From positions 1 through 58,066 of the forward strand of contig JAKOVX010000047.1 of the NCBI GenBank assembly GCA_029781855.1: a stretch of 58,066 nucleotides of DNA. The letters are read 5' to 3'. Below are positions 44,971 through 52,731 of the stretch, piece by piece; positions within the stretch are counted from its first letter, which is position 1, and every line of letters starts with the position of its first letter. The translations under genes were made by a program, and so were the position numbers. The stretch comes from Acidobacteriota bacterium (GTDB lineage: Bacteria > Acidobacteriota > Blastocatellia > Pyrinomonadales > Pyrinomonadaceae). The notes under the pieces are model-generated. The model was not told the origin of the DNA. It made no database searches and was given only the letters and a program-made list of their open reading frames with translations.

Positions 44971-46659
44971 ATGAGCAATACTGAACCAAACAAGATCATC
45001 TTTTCGATGGTCAAAGTCAGTAAGTTTTACGATAAAAAGGCCGTCCTCAAGGACATCTACCTTTCGTTTTTTTACGGCGCCAAGATCGGCGTCCTCGGCC
45101 TCAACGGCGCCGGTAAATCGTCGCTGCTTCGCATAATTGCGGGCACTGACACCGAATACAACGGCGAGGTGGTCTTCTCCAAGGGCTATTCCGTCGGTTA
45201 CCTCGAACAGGAACCGAAGCTTGACGAATCGAAGACCGTCCAGCAGATCGTCGAGGAAGCGGTCCAGTCGACCGTCGACCTGCTGAAGGAATTTGAGGAG
45301 ATCAACGCCAAATTTGCCGAGCCAATGGAGAATGACGAGATGAACGCACTCATCGAACGCCAGGGCGAGGTACAGGAAAAACTCGATCACGCCGACGCCT
45401 GGGACCTCGACTCCCGGCTTGAGATGGCAATGGACGCTCTGCGGTGTCCGGCCGCCGACGCGATCGTCAAGAGTCTCTCGGGCGGCGAAAAGCGCCGCGT
45501 CGCTCTCTGCCGCTTGCTGCTGCAAAAGCCCGACATCCTGCTCCTTGACGAACCTACGAACCATCTCGACGCCGAGAGTGTCGGCTGGCTCGAACAGCAC
45601 CTGCAGAAATACGAGGGCACGATCATCGCCGTCACGCACGATCGTTATTTCCTCGACAATATCGCCGGCTGGATACTCGAACTCGATCGCGGGCAGGGAA
45701 TCCCGTACCAGGGAAACTATTCGTCGTGGCTCGAGCAGAAGAGTATTCGCCTTGCCCAGGAACAGCGCAGCGAGGACAAGCTGCAGAAAACGCTCGAACG
45801 CGAACTCGAATGGATACGGATGTCGCCGAAGGGTCGCCACGCGAAATCCAAGGCTCGCATAAACGACTACGAAGCGATGGTCGCCACCGAGTCCGAAAAG
45901 CACGCCGACGACCTCGAGATCTATATTCCGCCCGGCCCGCGTCTCGGCGATATCGTCATCGAGGCCCATGGCGTCTCCAAGGGCTACGACGACAAGGTAC
46001 TCTTCGAAAAGCTTGAATTTTCGCTGCCTAAGGGCGGCATCGTCGGCGTCATCGGCCCAAACGGCGCCGGTAAAACGACGCTTTTTCGCTTGATCACCGG
46101 TCAGGAAAAGCCGGACAGCGGTACTTTCAAGGTCGGCGAGACCGTTCGGCTAGGTTACGTAGATCAATCGCGCGACAGCCTGAACGCGGAGAAGACCGTT
46201 TTCGACGAGATCTCTGACGGTTTGGACAACGTGACGCTCGGTAACCGCACGATGAACGCCCGAACATATGTCTCTAAATTCAATTTCTCGGGAGCCGACC
46301 AGCAGAAGTACGTCGGCCAACTTTCGGGAGGCGAACGCAACCGCGTCCACCTTGCAAAGATGCTTAAGACCGGTGCGAACGTCCTGCTGCTCGACGAGCC
46401 GACCAACGACATTGACGTCAATACAATGCGGGCGCTTGAGGAAGCTCTCGAAAACTTTGCGGGCTGCGCCGTCGTAATTAGTCACGACCGCTGGTTTCTC
46501 GACCGTATCGCAACGCACATACTGGCGTTCGAGGGTGACAGCCACGTCGAATATTTTGACGGCAACTACAGCGAGTACGAGGAAGATCGCAGACGCCGTC
46601 TCGGGCACGACGCCGATCAGCCGCACCGCATCAAGTACCGAAACCTGACGCGTGCTTAG
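44971..46659 (+). CDS. ettA: Energy-dependent translational throttle protein EttA (ABC-F)
   Basis: An ABC-F ATPase that binds the ribosomal E site and gates entry into elongation according to the ATP/ADP ratio. 562 residues with two tandem ATPase domains: Walker A GLNGAGKSSLL and GPNGAGKTTLF, signatures LSGGEKRRVAL and LSGGERNRVHL, Walker B LLLDEPTNHLD and LLLDEPTNDID. The arm insertion of the first domain and the linker (EWIRMSPKGRHAKSKARIND) match EttA rather than Uup or YheS. No membrane segments. Its N-terminal DNA shares 25 of 26 bases with 40362-40387 and 16 of 16 with 40918-40933. Confidence 0.96.
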   Translation: MSNTEPNKIIFSMVKVSKFYDKKAVLKDIYLSFFYGAKIGVLGLNGAGKSSLLRIIAGTDTEYNGEVVFSKGYSVGYLEQEPKLDESKTVQQIVEEAVQSTVDLLKEFEEINAKFAEPMENDEMNALIERQGEVQEKLDHADAWDLDSRLEMAMDALRCPAADAIVKSLSGGEKRRVALCRLLLQKPDILLLDEPTNHLDAESVGWLEQHLQKYEGTIIAVTHDRYFLDNIAGWILELDRGQGIPYQGNYSSWLEQKSIRLAQEQRSEDKLQKTLERELEWIRMSPKGRHAKSKARINDYEAMVATESEKHADDLEIYIPPGPRLGDIVIEAHGVSKGYDDKVLFEKLEFSLPKGGIVGVIGPNGAGKTTLFRLITGQEKPDSGTFKVGETVRLGYVDQSRDSLNAEKTVFDEISDGLDNVTLGNRTMNARTYVSKFNFSGADQQKYVGQLSGGERNRVHLAKMLKTGANVLLLDEPTNDIDVNTMRALEEALENFAGCAVVISHDRWFLDRIATHILAFEGDSHVEYFDGNYSEYEEDRRRRLGHDADQPHRIKYRNLTRA

Positions 46660-46672
46660 GAATTTTCGATCA

Positions 46673-46984
46673 ATGTCGGCATTGAACAAATTTCTGGTCT
46701 CGATGGTGGTCGGCTTCGCCGTTTACGCGTCGATCCTCTATTCCGCATTGAGCTTTACGCTTCCCATTTGGCTGAAAAAGGCGCTCTTGTGGAATGTGAT
46801 GGCGTTCAGCTTTCTGGGTCAACCGCCTCCGCCCGCTGTTATGCCGAACGGACATCCGGTGGCGGCGAGCACTGGGTTGGGCGGATTTTCATTCGCGAGT
46901 ATTTTTACCGGGTTCATTATCTATCCCGTGATCGTTTTTGCCGTAATTTATTTGTACGGCCGGATTCGTCGAAGAAGTAATTGA
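46673..46984 (+). CDS. Small membrane protein of unknown function
   Basis: Not recognised. 103 residues from the ATG at 46673, with two clear hydrophobic helices (VSMVVGFAVYASILYSALSF and ASIFTGFIIYPVIVFAVIYL) separated by a Pro-rich loop (GQPPPPAVMPNGHPV), ending in a basic tail (RIRRRSN). A GTG at 46652 would overlap ettA and was not used. It is translationally coupled to the following lipoprotein gene by a TGATG overlap, so the two probably act in the envelope together. Confidence 0.65.
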   Translation: MSALNKFLVSMVVGFAVYASILYSALSFTLPIWLKKALLWNVMAFSFLGQPPPPAVMPNGHPVAASTGLGGFSFASIFTGFIIYPVIVFAVIYLYGRIRRRSN

Positions 46985-47832
46985 TGAAGTTTTATTTGAT
47001 CTTAAGTTTATCTCTCTTTTTAGGTTGTCTTAATTTTGCGTGCGAGACGCACGTCGATGCACCGGCCCCGAAACCTGATTCGACGGTTGCAGCCCGGTCG
47101 CCGGAACCCGTCGCTCAACCCGTCGCTGTGCCGTCACCCGCGATACCCAAATTGCAGGCCGAGTTGCTCGACGACCGAAACAAAACCACCACGTCTCCGA
47201 TCGGATCGTTCGATTTCCGCAATTTTTCATATCCGCTGCCGCGAGGTTGGGAAAATCCCGATGGCAGCGACATCACGCTTGTAAACGGACGTCGCGATCC
47301 GGTGATGGTCAACACAGATGTCGACAGCTCCGACGACGAAAAGATGCTGGCGAAAGCCGATCGCCGGATCGGCATGTCCTATGTGACCACCAAGTTCATG
47401 GACGTCAACGGCGACGGCCAGGACGAGGCACTCGTCATCCTGAAGATCGAGACCGCCGGATCCGCGATACCGCAGGTCGTTTACGTTTATTCGTGGAAAG
47501 ACGGCAAACCTGAACTATTTTGGAATTTCCGCACCGGCGACCGCGCCGACGGTGGTCTCAAGGACGTGCGGGTCGAAAACGGCTTGTTGGTCGTCGAACT
47601 TTACGGCGAGGACCGTTTCCTGCTCGGCCAAATGGAGACCGGCAAGATAACCGGCGATTACGAACAGCTCTGCTGCCCGACGTATTTCACCCGGACCGTC
47701 TACAAATGGAACGGCAAATCGTTTCTGATGCAGGGCAAGCGGCTGACATATTCAGTATCCGATCCGAATGCGGCTCCGGTCGAGAATATGGGCGAAATTG
47801 TCAATAATCCATCGAAGAGTGCTAAAAAATAA
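46984..47832 (+). CDS. Lipoprotein of unknown function
   Basis: Not recognised. 282 residues with a lipoprotein signal (LILSLSLFLGC, lipobox LFLGC), then a Pro/Ala-rich linker. The mature domain begins with RNFSYPLPRGWENPDG and has KFMDVNGDGQDEALVILKIE, an Asp-rich VNGDGQDEA that resembles a calcium-binding FG-GAP or dockerin-like loop. Near the C-terminus are LCCPTYFTRTVYKWNGKSF with two adjacent Cys. It is coupled to the preceding membrane protein gene by a 1-base stop/start overlap. Confidence 0.7.
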   Translation: MKFYLILSLSLFLGCLNFACETHVDAPAPKPDSTVAARSPEPVAQPVAVPSPAIPKLQAELLDDRNKTTTSPIGSFDFRNFSYPLPRGWENPDGSDITLVNGRRDPVMVNTDVDSSDDEKMLAKADRRIGMSYVTTKFMDVNGDGQDEALVILKIETAGSAIPQVVYVYSWKDGKPELFWNFRTGDRADGGLKDVRVENGLLVVELYGEDRFLLGQMETGKITGDYEQLCCPTYFTRTVYKWNGKSFLMQGKRLTYSVSDPNAAPVENMGEIVNNPSKSAKK

Positions 47833-48142
47833 GCGTTTACTTCCGTTCGCGGTCCGGATTTTGACCGGTTCGGATTTGGACGCACAAACCGCATTCAACA
47901 ACTTCCTTGCGAACTCCGCCCGGTCCGAAGACGCTGAAATATTAGCGTTTCGTAAGCAGCTCAACGCGAAGTAGTTCGCGCTTCCTTATTACCCTTCCTA
48001 ATTCATTAGCGTCCGCGAAATTGCCGCCGATCGCTTGAAATGCAGTTGATTTGGGAACAAACTACCAAATAGAAGCCTGCTCTTTCGCAATGCTTTCCGA
48101 GTGGGCACGCATATTGCACTTCCGATCAGCGGAGCATTTCTA
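47833..48142. other. Intergenic stretch before cydA
   Basis: About 310 bp with no supported gene. A short plus-strand frame ending at 47974 (with NNFLANSARSEDAEILAFRK) has no start with a ribosome binding site and no family I know; it could be a decayed gene end. No promoter or terminator that I can call with confidence. Confidence 0.5.
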
Positions 48143-49489
48143 ATGGAAGCAAATCTTCTCGACCGCATACAGTTCACCTTCACGATCACTTTTCATTACC
48201 TTTTCCCGATGCTCACGATGGGCCTCGCACCGCTCATCGTCATTTTCAAGACCCTCGCGATCTGGAAAAAGGACGAACGGTGGAACGAGGTCGCCCGGTT
48301 CTGGGGCAAGATCTTCGGCATCACGTTCCTGTTCGGCGTCGTCACGGGCATTCCGATGGAATTTCAGTTCGGGACCAACTGGGCGGCGTTCTCGAAGTTT
48401 GCCGGTGGGGTCATCGGCCAAACCCTCGCAATGGAAGGCACCTTCGCGTTCTTTCTCGAATCCGCGTTCGTCGGCCTCTTCCTGTTCGGCGAAAAACGGC
48501 TCGGGCAGACGCTCCACTGGGTCGCAGCCTTTCTGCTGTTTCTAGGAACGTGGCTCTCGGGTTGGTTCATTATCGCGACCAACGCCTGGATGCAGCATCC
48601 GGTCGGGTACGAATCGGCACCGGACGGCTCGGTCCAGCTTACGAGCTTTTGGTCGCTCGTGCTGAACAAATGGGCCATCTTCGAGTACATGCATAACATG
48701 GGCGGAGCAGTCGTCGTCGGTAGTTTCGCGGTCTCGGCGCTCGGGGCGTTTTACGTACTTTCAAAGCGAAAGGCCGAGTACGGCAAGTTGTTTCTCAAGG
48801 TCGGCGTCGTGGCCGGCTTGATCGCCAGCATCTGGATGCTCTTTCCGTCCGGTGACCTGCAGGGACGAATGATCGCCGCTCACCAACCAGTCACGCTCGC
48901 CGCGATGGAGGGCCTTTTCGACACCCGCGAAGGCGCACCGCTCGTGCTGATAGGCCAGCCGGACATGGAGAAAAAGAGGCTCGACAACGCCATCCATATT
49001 CCGAACATGCTCAGCTTCATCACCTATCAAAGCTGGTCGGCCCAGGTCCGCGGACTTAACGAGTTTCCCCCCGATCAGCACCCGGACAATATTCCGCTGC
49101 TCTACTACAGCTTTCACATAATGGTCGGTTTGGGCACGATCTTTATTGGCATTATGGTTCTCTCGGCGTTCTGGCTCTGGCGTGGCCGGCTGTTCGATAC
49201 GAACTGGCTGCTGTGGATCCTGATGCTCAGTTTTCCGCTGCCTTTCATCGCGAACACGGTCGGATGGATGGTCGCCGAGCTCGGCCGGCAACCGTGGCTC
49301 GTTTACGGCCTGTTCCGCACCGAACACGGCCATTCGCCGATGGTTTCGGGCGGCAACGTGCTGTTCACGCTGCTCGGGTTTTTGGGGATGTACACGATAC
49401 TTGCGTTGCTCTACATCTTTCTGATCTTGCGTCGGATCGAGCACGGAGCCGAAGAAATGGGCGTCGAGACAGTCGAGGAAGGTTACTAG
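48143..49489 (+). CDS. cydA: Cytochrome bd-type quinol oxidase subunit I
   Basis: Large subunit of the bd-type terminal oxidase, which oxidises quinol and reduces O2 without pumping protons. 448 residues from the ATG at 48143, chosen for GGAG 8 bases upstream; an upstream in-frame start at 48101 reads as non-membrane sequence. Family hallmarks are FTITFHYLFPMLTMGLAPL with a heme-ligand His, TFAFFLESAFVGLFLFGEKR, the WAIFEYMHNMGGAVVVGSFA segment and the ELGRQPWLVYGL motif (GRQPW). The quinol loop is short, the CIO-like form. cydB follows 9 bp later. Confidence 0.95.
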   Translation: MEANLLDRIQFTFTITFHYLFPMLTMGLAPLIVIFKTLAIWKKDERWNEVARFWGKIFGITFLFGVVTGIPMEFQFGTNWAAFSKFAGGVIGQTLAMEGTFAFFLESAFVGLFLFGEKRLGQTLHWVAAFLLFLGTWLSGWFIIATNAWMQHPVGYESAPDGSVQLTSFWSLVLNKWAIFEYMHNMGGAVVVGSFAVSALGAFYVLSKRKAEYGKLFLKVGVVAGLIASIWMLFPSGDLQGRMIAAHQPVTLAAMEGLFDTREGAPLVLIGQPDMEKKRLDNAIHIPNMLSFITYQSWSAQVRGLNEFPPDQHPDNIPLLYYSFHIMVGLGTIFIGIMVLSAFWLWRGRLFDTNWLLWILMLSFPLPFIANTVGWMVAELGRQPWLVYGLFRTEHGHSPMVSGGNVLFTLLGFLGMYTILALLYIFLILRRIEHGAEEMGVETVEEGY

Positions 49490-49498
49490 GAGGCCGAT

Positions 49499-50533
49499 AT
49501 GGGAACAGTTTGGTTCATGATAGTCGCGTTCATGTTGGTCTGCTATGTCATTCTCGACGGGTTTGATATCGGCGCGGGAATAATTCATTTTTTCGTCGGC
49601 CGCGACGAGCGGGAACGGGCCACCGTCATCCGTTCGATCGGCCCGGTCTGGGATGGCAACGAGGTTTGGCTGCTAGCCACGGGCGGCACACTCTATTTTG
49701 CGTTCCCGCAGCTCTACGCTGCCGGTTTCAGCGGTTTTTACCTGCCGCTGATAATGGTCCTCTGGCTCCTGATCCTGCGTGCCGCCGGCATCGAGCTCCG
49801 TCACCAGCTCGATAATCCGCTCTGGACGAGCTTTTGGGATTTTGTATTTTCGATGGCGAGCATCCTGCTGGCGATCTTCTTCGGTGCTGCTCTCGGCAAC
49901 GTCATTCGCGGCGTGCCGCTCGACGCGACCGGATATTTCTTTGAGCCGCTGTTTACCGATTGGAGCACGACCGGAACGACCGGCATACTCGACTGGTTCA
50001 CGGTGCTCTCCGGCGTCGTCGCATTTGTCGCATTGGCGGTGCACGGGGCAAGTTACCTCGCCCTCAAGACGGAAGGCGAAATGAACGAGCGTGCCCGCAG
50101 GGTCGCCTCCACCGGTTGGTATGTGCTCGCGGTCGTCACGATCCTGAGCCTCGCGGCGGTCATGTATGTGCGGCCACAGATCCTCGACAATTACTACGCC
50201 TTGCCGATAGGCTGGCTGATACCTTTTCTCGTCGTCGCATCGCTCGGAGCGGTCAAATATTTCAACGGCAAAGGCAACGACAAATTTGCGTTCACCTCGT
50301 CGTCCGTCTATCTCGCGATGATGCTCGGCGGAGCGGTCTACGGCCTATACCCCGATGTCCTGCCGGCACTAGATCCGGCCCACAGCCTGACCATCGAAAA
50401 CTCAAAGGCCGGTGCATACGGCCTCGGCGTCGGGCTCATCTGGTGGCCGATCGGCATCATTATTGCTCTCGGTTATTTCACGTTCCTTTTCCGTACGTTC
50501 AAGGGCAAGGTCGCGACCGACGACCCGCATTAA
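49499..50533 (+). CDS. cydB: Cytochrome bd-type quinol oxidase subunit II
   Basis: Second membrane subunit of the bd oxidase, 344 residues, about nine helices. The N-terminal YVILDGFDIGAGIIHFFVGR, the SIGPVWDGNEVWLLATGGTL segment and PLIMVLWLLILRAAGIELRH are typical for CydB. It starts 9 bp after cydA and ends just before a strong intrinsic terminator at 50560, so cydAB is a two-gene operon. No cydX or cydDC genes are visible nearby. Confidence 0.95.
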   Translation: MGTVWFMIVAFMLVCYVILDGFDIGAGIIHFFVGRDERERATVIRSIGPVWDGNEVWLLATGGTLYFAFPQLYAAGFSGFYLPLIMVLWLLILRAAGIELRHQLDNPLWTSFWDFVFSMASILLAIFFGAALGNVIRGVPLDATGYFFEPLFTDWSTTGTTGILDWFTVLSGVVAFVALAVHGASYLALKTEGEMNERARRVASTGWYVLAVVTILSLAAVMYVRPQILDNYYALPIGWLIPFLVVASLGAVKYFNGKGNDKFAFTSSSVYLAMMLGGAVYGLYPDVLPALDPAHSLTIENSKAGAYGLGVGLIWWPIGIIIALGYFTFLFRTFKGKVATDDPH

Positions 50534-50559
50534 GATTCATTCTTCCTCCTGGAAACTTT

Positions 50560-50588
50560 GGGCGTCCCGCGTGGGACGCCCCTTTTTT
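50560..50588 (+). terminator. Intrinsic terminator of cydAB
   Basis: A perfect 9-bp stem GGGCGTCCC / GGGACGCCC with tetraloop GCGT, followed by seven T. It begins 27 bp past the cydB stop. Confidence 0.95.
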
Positions 50589-50611
50589 TCCGGCCACCCG
50601 AAATGAATGTC

Positions 50612-50659
50612 ACTTTACACTATAAAGTACTTGACAAACAAAATGACTTAGCGTAGCCT
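50612..50659 (+). promoter_or_regulatory. Promoter and palindromic operator of the winged-helix/membrane operon
   Basis: A perfect -35 TTGACA at 50631-50636, 17-bp spacer and -10 TAGCCT at 50654-50659; the ATG of the first gene follows only 9 bases later. A palindrome ACTTTA-CACTA-TAAAGT at 50612-50628 sits directly upstream of the -35, with a further AAGTACTT just after. I infer it is the site for the winged-helix regulator encoded at 51623. Confidence 0.6.
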
Positions 50660-50668
50660 GCCGTTACT

Positions 50669-51292
50669 ATGGCAAAGCTGAACGCTGCAAAGGCCGATGA
50701 ACGAACGGTACCCGAGGCGATAAATATCGGCGACCGGGCGATCGATAATCTGGCATTTATCCGCGACACGATGGAGCGGTCGACGAGCTTTACGGCGGTT
50801 CCGGGTTACGGCGGCATCCTGATGGGGGCGACCGCGATCGTGGCGGCTTACATCGCCACCGCACAAACCGCACTTCGCGAATCTCTGATCACGTGGCTTG
50901 TTGAGGCGGCACTCGCATTCGCGATCGGGTTGCTGGCGATGTGGCAAAAATCGAAGATCGCCGGCCAGTCGCTCGTGTCGGCGCCTGCGAGAAAGTTTGC
51001 GTTGGGCTTTGCTCCGCCGCTGATCGTCGGCATTGTCGTCACGCTCGGGCTTGCCCGATACGGTTATTTTTACGTTTTGCCGCCCATATGTATGTTGACC
51101 TACGGAGCCGCCATCGTCTGCGGCGGAGCGTTCTCGGTCCGCGTCGTGCCGGTCATGGGCTGGTGCTTCATGGCGCTTGGGGCGATCGCCTTTCTGCTGC
51201 CGGTGAGCTACGGCAACCTGATGATGGCGGCGAGTTTCGGCCTGTTGCACATCGTTTTCGGAGCGGTCATCGCGAGGAAATACGGCGGCTAA
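50669..51292 (+). CDS. Membrane protein of unknown function, first gene of a winged-helix operon
   Basis: Not recognised. 207 residues with a cytoplasmic start (about 40 residues containing DRAIDNLAFIRDTMERSTSF) and five or six membrane helices, for example ILMGATAIVAAYIA, WLVEAALAFAIGLLAMW and FALGFAPPLIVGIVVTLGLA. The N-terminal RDTMERSTSFTAVPGYGG pattern recurs in proteins encoded beside this regulator family in my recollection, but I cannot confirm that. The start is the ATG at 50669, probably leaderless. The next gene starts 25 bp after the stop, in the same direction. Confidence 0.78.
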   Translation: MAKLNAAKADERTVPEAINIGDRAIDNLAFIRDTMERSTSFTAVPGYGGILMGATAIVAAYIATAQTALRESLITWLVEAALAFAIGLLAMWQKSKIAGQSLVSAPARKFALGFAPPLIVGIVVTLGLARYGYFYVLPPICMLTYGAAIVCGGAFSVRVVPVMGWCFMALGAIAFLLPVSYGNLMMAASFGLLHIVFGAVIARKYGG

Positions 51293-51317
51293 GCCGAGAG
51301 TAATAGAGGATACTTTT

Positions 51318-51602
51318 ATGAAGAACAGGAGACTCATCGGCATTTTGGTTGCGGCGGCGATACTGCTGCTCATTCCGTTTGTCGCGATGCAATTTACCGA
51401 CGAGGTGAAATGGACACCGATAGATTTCATCGTGGCGGGGATCCTGCTGTTCGGTTCCGGCATCGCATGCGAATTCGGGTTGAGGTCGATGAGGAAGTTT
51501 TGGCAGAGGATCGCCATCTGCGCGGTTATTCTGATCGCACTCGTTCTTGTATGGGCCGAGCTTGCGGTCGGCGTTTTCGGGACGCCGTTTGCCGGTAGTT
51601 AA
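51318..51602 (+). CDS. Small three-helix membrane protein
   Basis: Not recognised. 94 residues with hydrophobic helices IGILVAAAILLLIPFVA, PIDFIVAGILLFGSGIA and IAICAVILIALVLVWAELAV. It ends 20 bp before the regulator gene. Membership of the operon is inferred from spacing and direction. A ribosome binding site (GAGGA) lies upstream. Confidence 0.7.
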   Translation: MKNRRLIGILVAAAILLLIPFVAMQFTDEVKWTPIDFIVAGILLFGSGIACEFGLRSMRKFWQRIAICAVILIALVLVWAELAVGVFGTPFAGS

Positions 51603-51622
51603 CGGGCGAGGGAAAGCTTGAT

Positions 51623-51997
51623 ATGGCAAAGAATCTGGCACTGAAAAACAACGATCACGAGCATGCTCTACATGTCGAAAAGGCGGCGGAGAATGTCTCG
51701 AACGGCCTCGACAAGGTCATCCACGAGCGGATGCGTCTCGGCATCGTCAGCGCCCTCGCGGCGAATGAAAAACTGAGCTTTACCGAGCTTAAAAACCTGC
51801 TCAACACGACCGACGGCAACATCAGCGTCCACGCCCGCAAACTCGAAGAGGCCGGTTACGTCACCTGCGAAAAATCATTCAAGGGCCGAATGCCCCTGAC
51901 CGAATACGCGATCACCACCGACGGGCGAGCAGCTCTCAAGCGGTATCTCGATCACATGGAAGCCCTTATAAGCGCGATGAAACGGCGTGACTATTAA
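51623..51997 (+). CDS. Winged-helix transcriptional regulator
   Basis: A 124-residue DNA-binding protein of the winged-helix type with one HTH domain (the HTH_34-like family, PF13601-like). The helix-turn-helix region is LSFTELKNLLNTTDGNISVH followed by ARKLEEAGYVTCEKSFKGRM, where GYVTCEKSFKGR is the wing. It is embedded in the operon of membrane proteins that it most likely controls, with a palindrome upstream of the first gene as the probable operator. A ribosome binding site is plausible (AGGGAAAGC region upstream). The signal that it senses is unknown. Confidence 0.85.
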   Translation: MAKNLALKNNDHEHALHVEKAAENVSNGLDKVIHERMRLGIVSALAANEKLSFTELKNLLNTTDGNISVHARKLEEAGYVTCEKSFKGRMPLTEYAITTDGRAALKRYLDHMEALISAMKRRDY

Positions 51998-52001
51998 TTT
52001 T

Positions 52002-52715
52002 ATGGGCGTAATTCTAATGCTAATGACGATCGGCGGCCTCATTGTCGCGGCGATAATGCTGACGGTCGCACTGATCAAAAAGAAAAGCTGGCTCGCAAAA
52101 TTTACGCTCGGCGGAGTCGTGATCTGGTTCGCATTTTACGCTGCGATGCTGTTCGGTTTTTCGATCTTCAGCACAGAACGCACGCTCCCGATGTTCGAAG
52201 CCAAATCGTTCTGCGGCTTCTACCTTGACTGCCACATGCACGCGGCCGTCTACGGCGTGCGGCCTGCAACGACGATCGGGACGCAAAACGCGAAGGGCGT
52301 GTTTCGGATGGTCAAGGTCCGTGTCTTTACCGACGCCCGACGTGCGACGCTCGGTCTACTGACTGTGGATGCCCACATTGTAGACGCGGCAGGGAATCAA
52401 TATCTTAGGGACATGTCCGCCGAATCTCAGCTTCCGCCGCAGCCCGAGTTCGAAAAACGTCTGGCACCGGGCGAGTATTTCGATAAGGAGATCGTCTTCG
52501 ACCTGCCGCCCGACGTCGTGGCCCCGCGGCTCGACATTCGCGAAGGCTACGAGATCGACCACGTCATCGAGTCCCTGCTCGTCGGCGACGAGGACAGCAT
52601 TTTTCACAAACGCACTTTGCTCGACATAAACGAACCGGTCGGCGCCGTCTGTATCCAATCGACCAAAGAACAAAACGACAACAAAGAAAACCAAAAGCAG
52701 GATCAGCAAAAATAA
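52002..52715 (+). CDS. Membrane-anchored protein of unknown function
   Basis: Not recognised. About 237 residues from the ATG at 52002; a GTG at 51987 overlaps the regulator stop and is less likely. Two N-terminal helices (GVILMLMTIGGLIVAAIMLT and FTLGGVVIWFAFYAAMLFGF) precede a soluble domain of about 150 residues with FCGFYLDCHMHAAVYGVR (two Cys), VKVRVFTDARRATLGLLTVD and DKEIVFDLPPDVVAPRLDIR, a beta-sandwich-like pattern. The end is Asn/Gln/Lys-rich (QNDNKENQKQDQQK). Probably faces outside the membrane. Confidence 0.72.
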   Translation: MGVILMLMTIGGLIVAAIMLTVALIKKKSWLAKFTLGGVVIWFAFYAAMLFGFSIFSTERTLPMFEAKSFCGFYLDCHMHAAVYGVRPATTIGTQNAKGVFRMVKVRVFTDARRATLGLLTVDAHIVDAAGNQYLRDMSAESQLPPQPEFEKRLAPGEYFDKEIVFDLPPDVVAPRLDIREGYEIDHVIESLLVGDEDSIFHKRTLLDINEPVGAVCIQSTKEQNDNKENQKQDQQK

Positions 52716-52731
52716 GATCTTCAGTTAGGTA

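Noticed and set aside
47833..47974. A short plus-strand frame downstream of the lipoprotein gene
   Set aside because: It starts inside the previous gene in another frame, has no start site of its own, and matches no family that I recognise.
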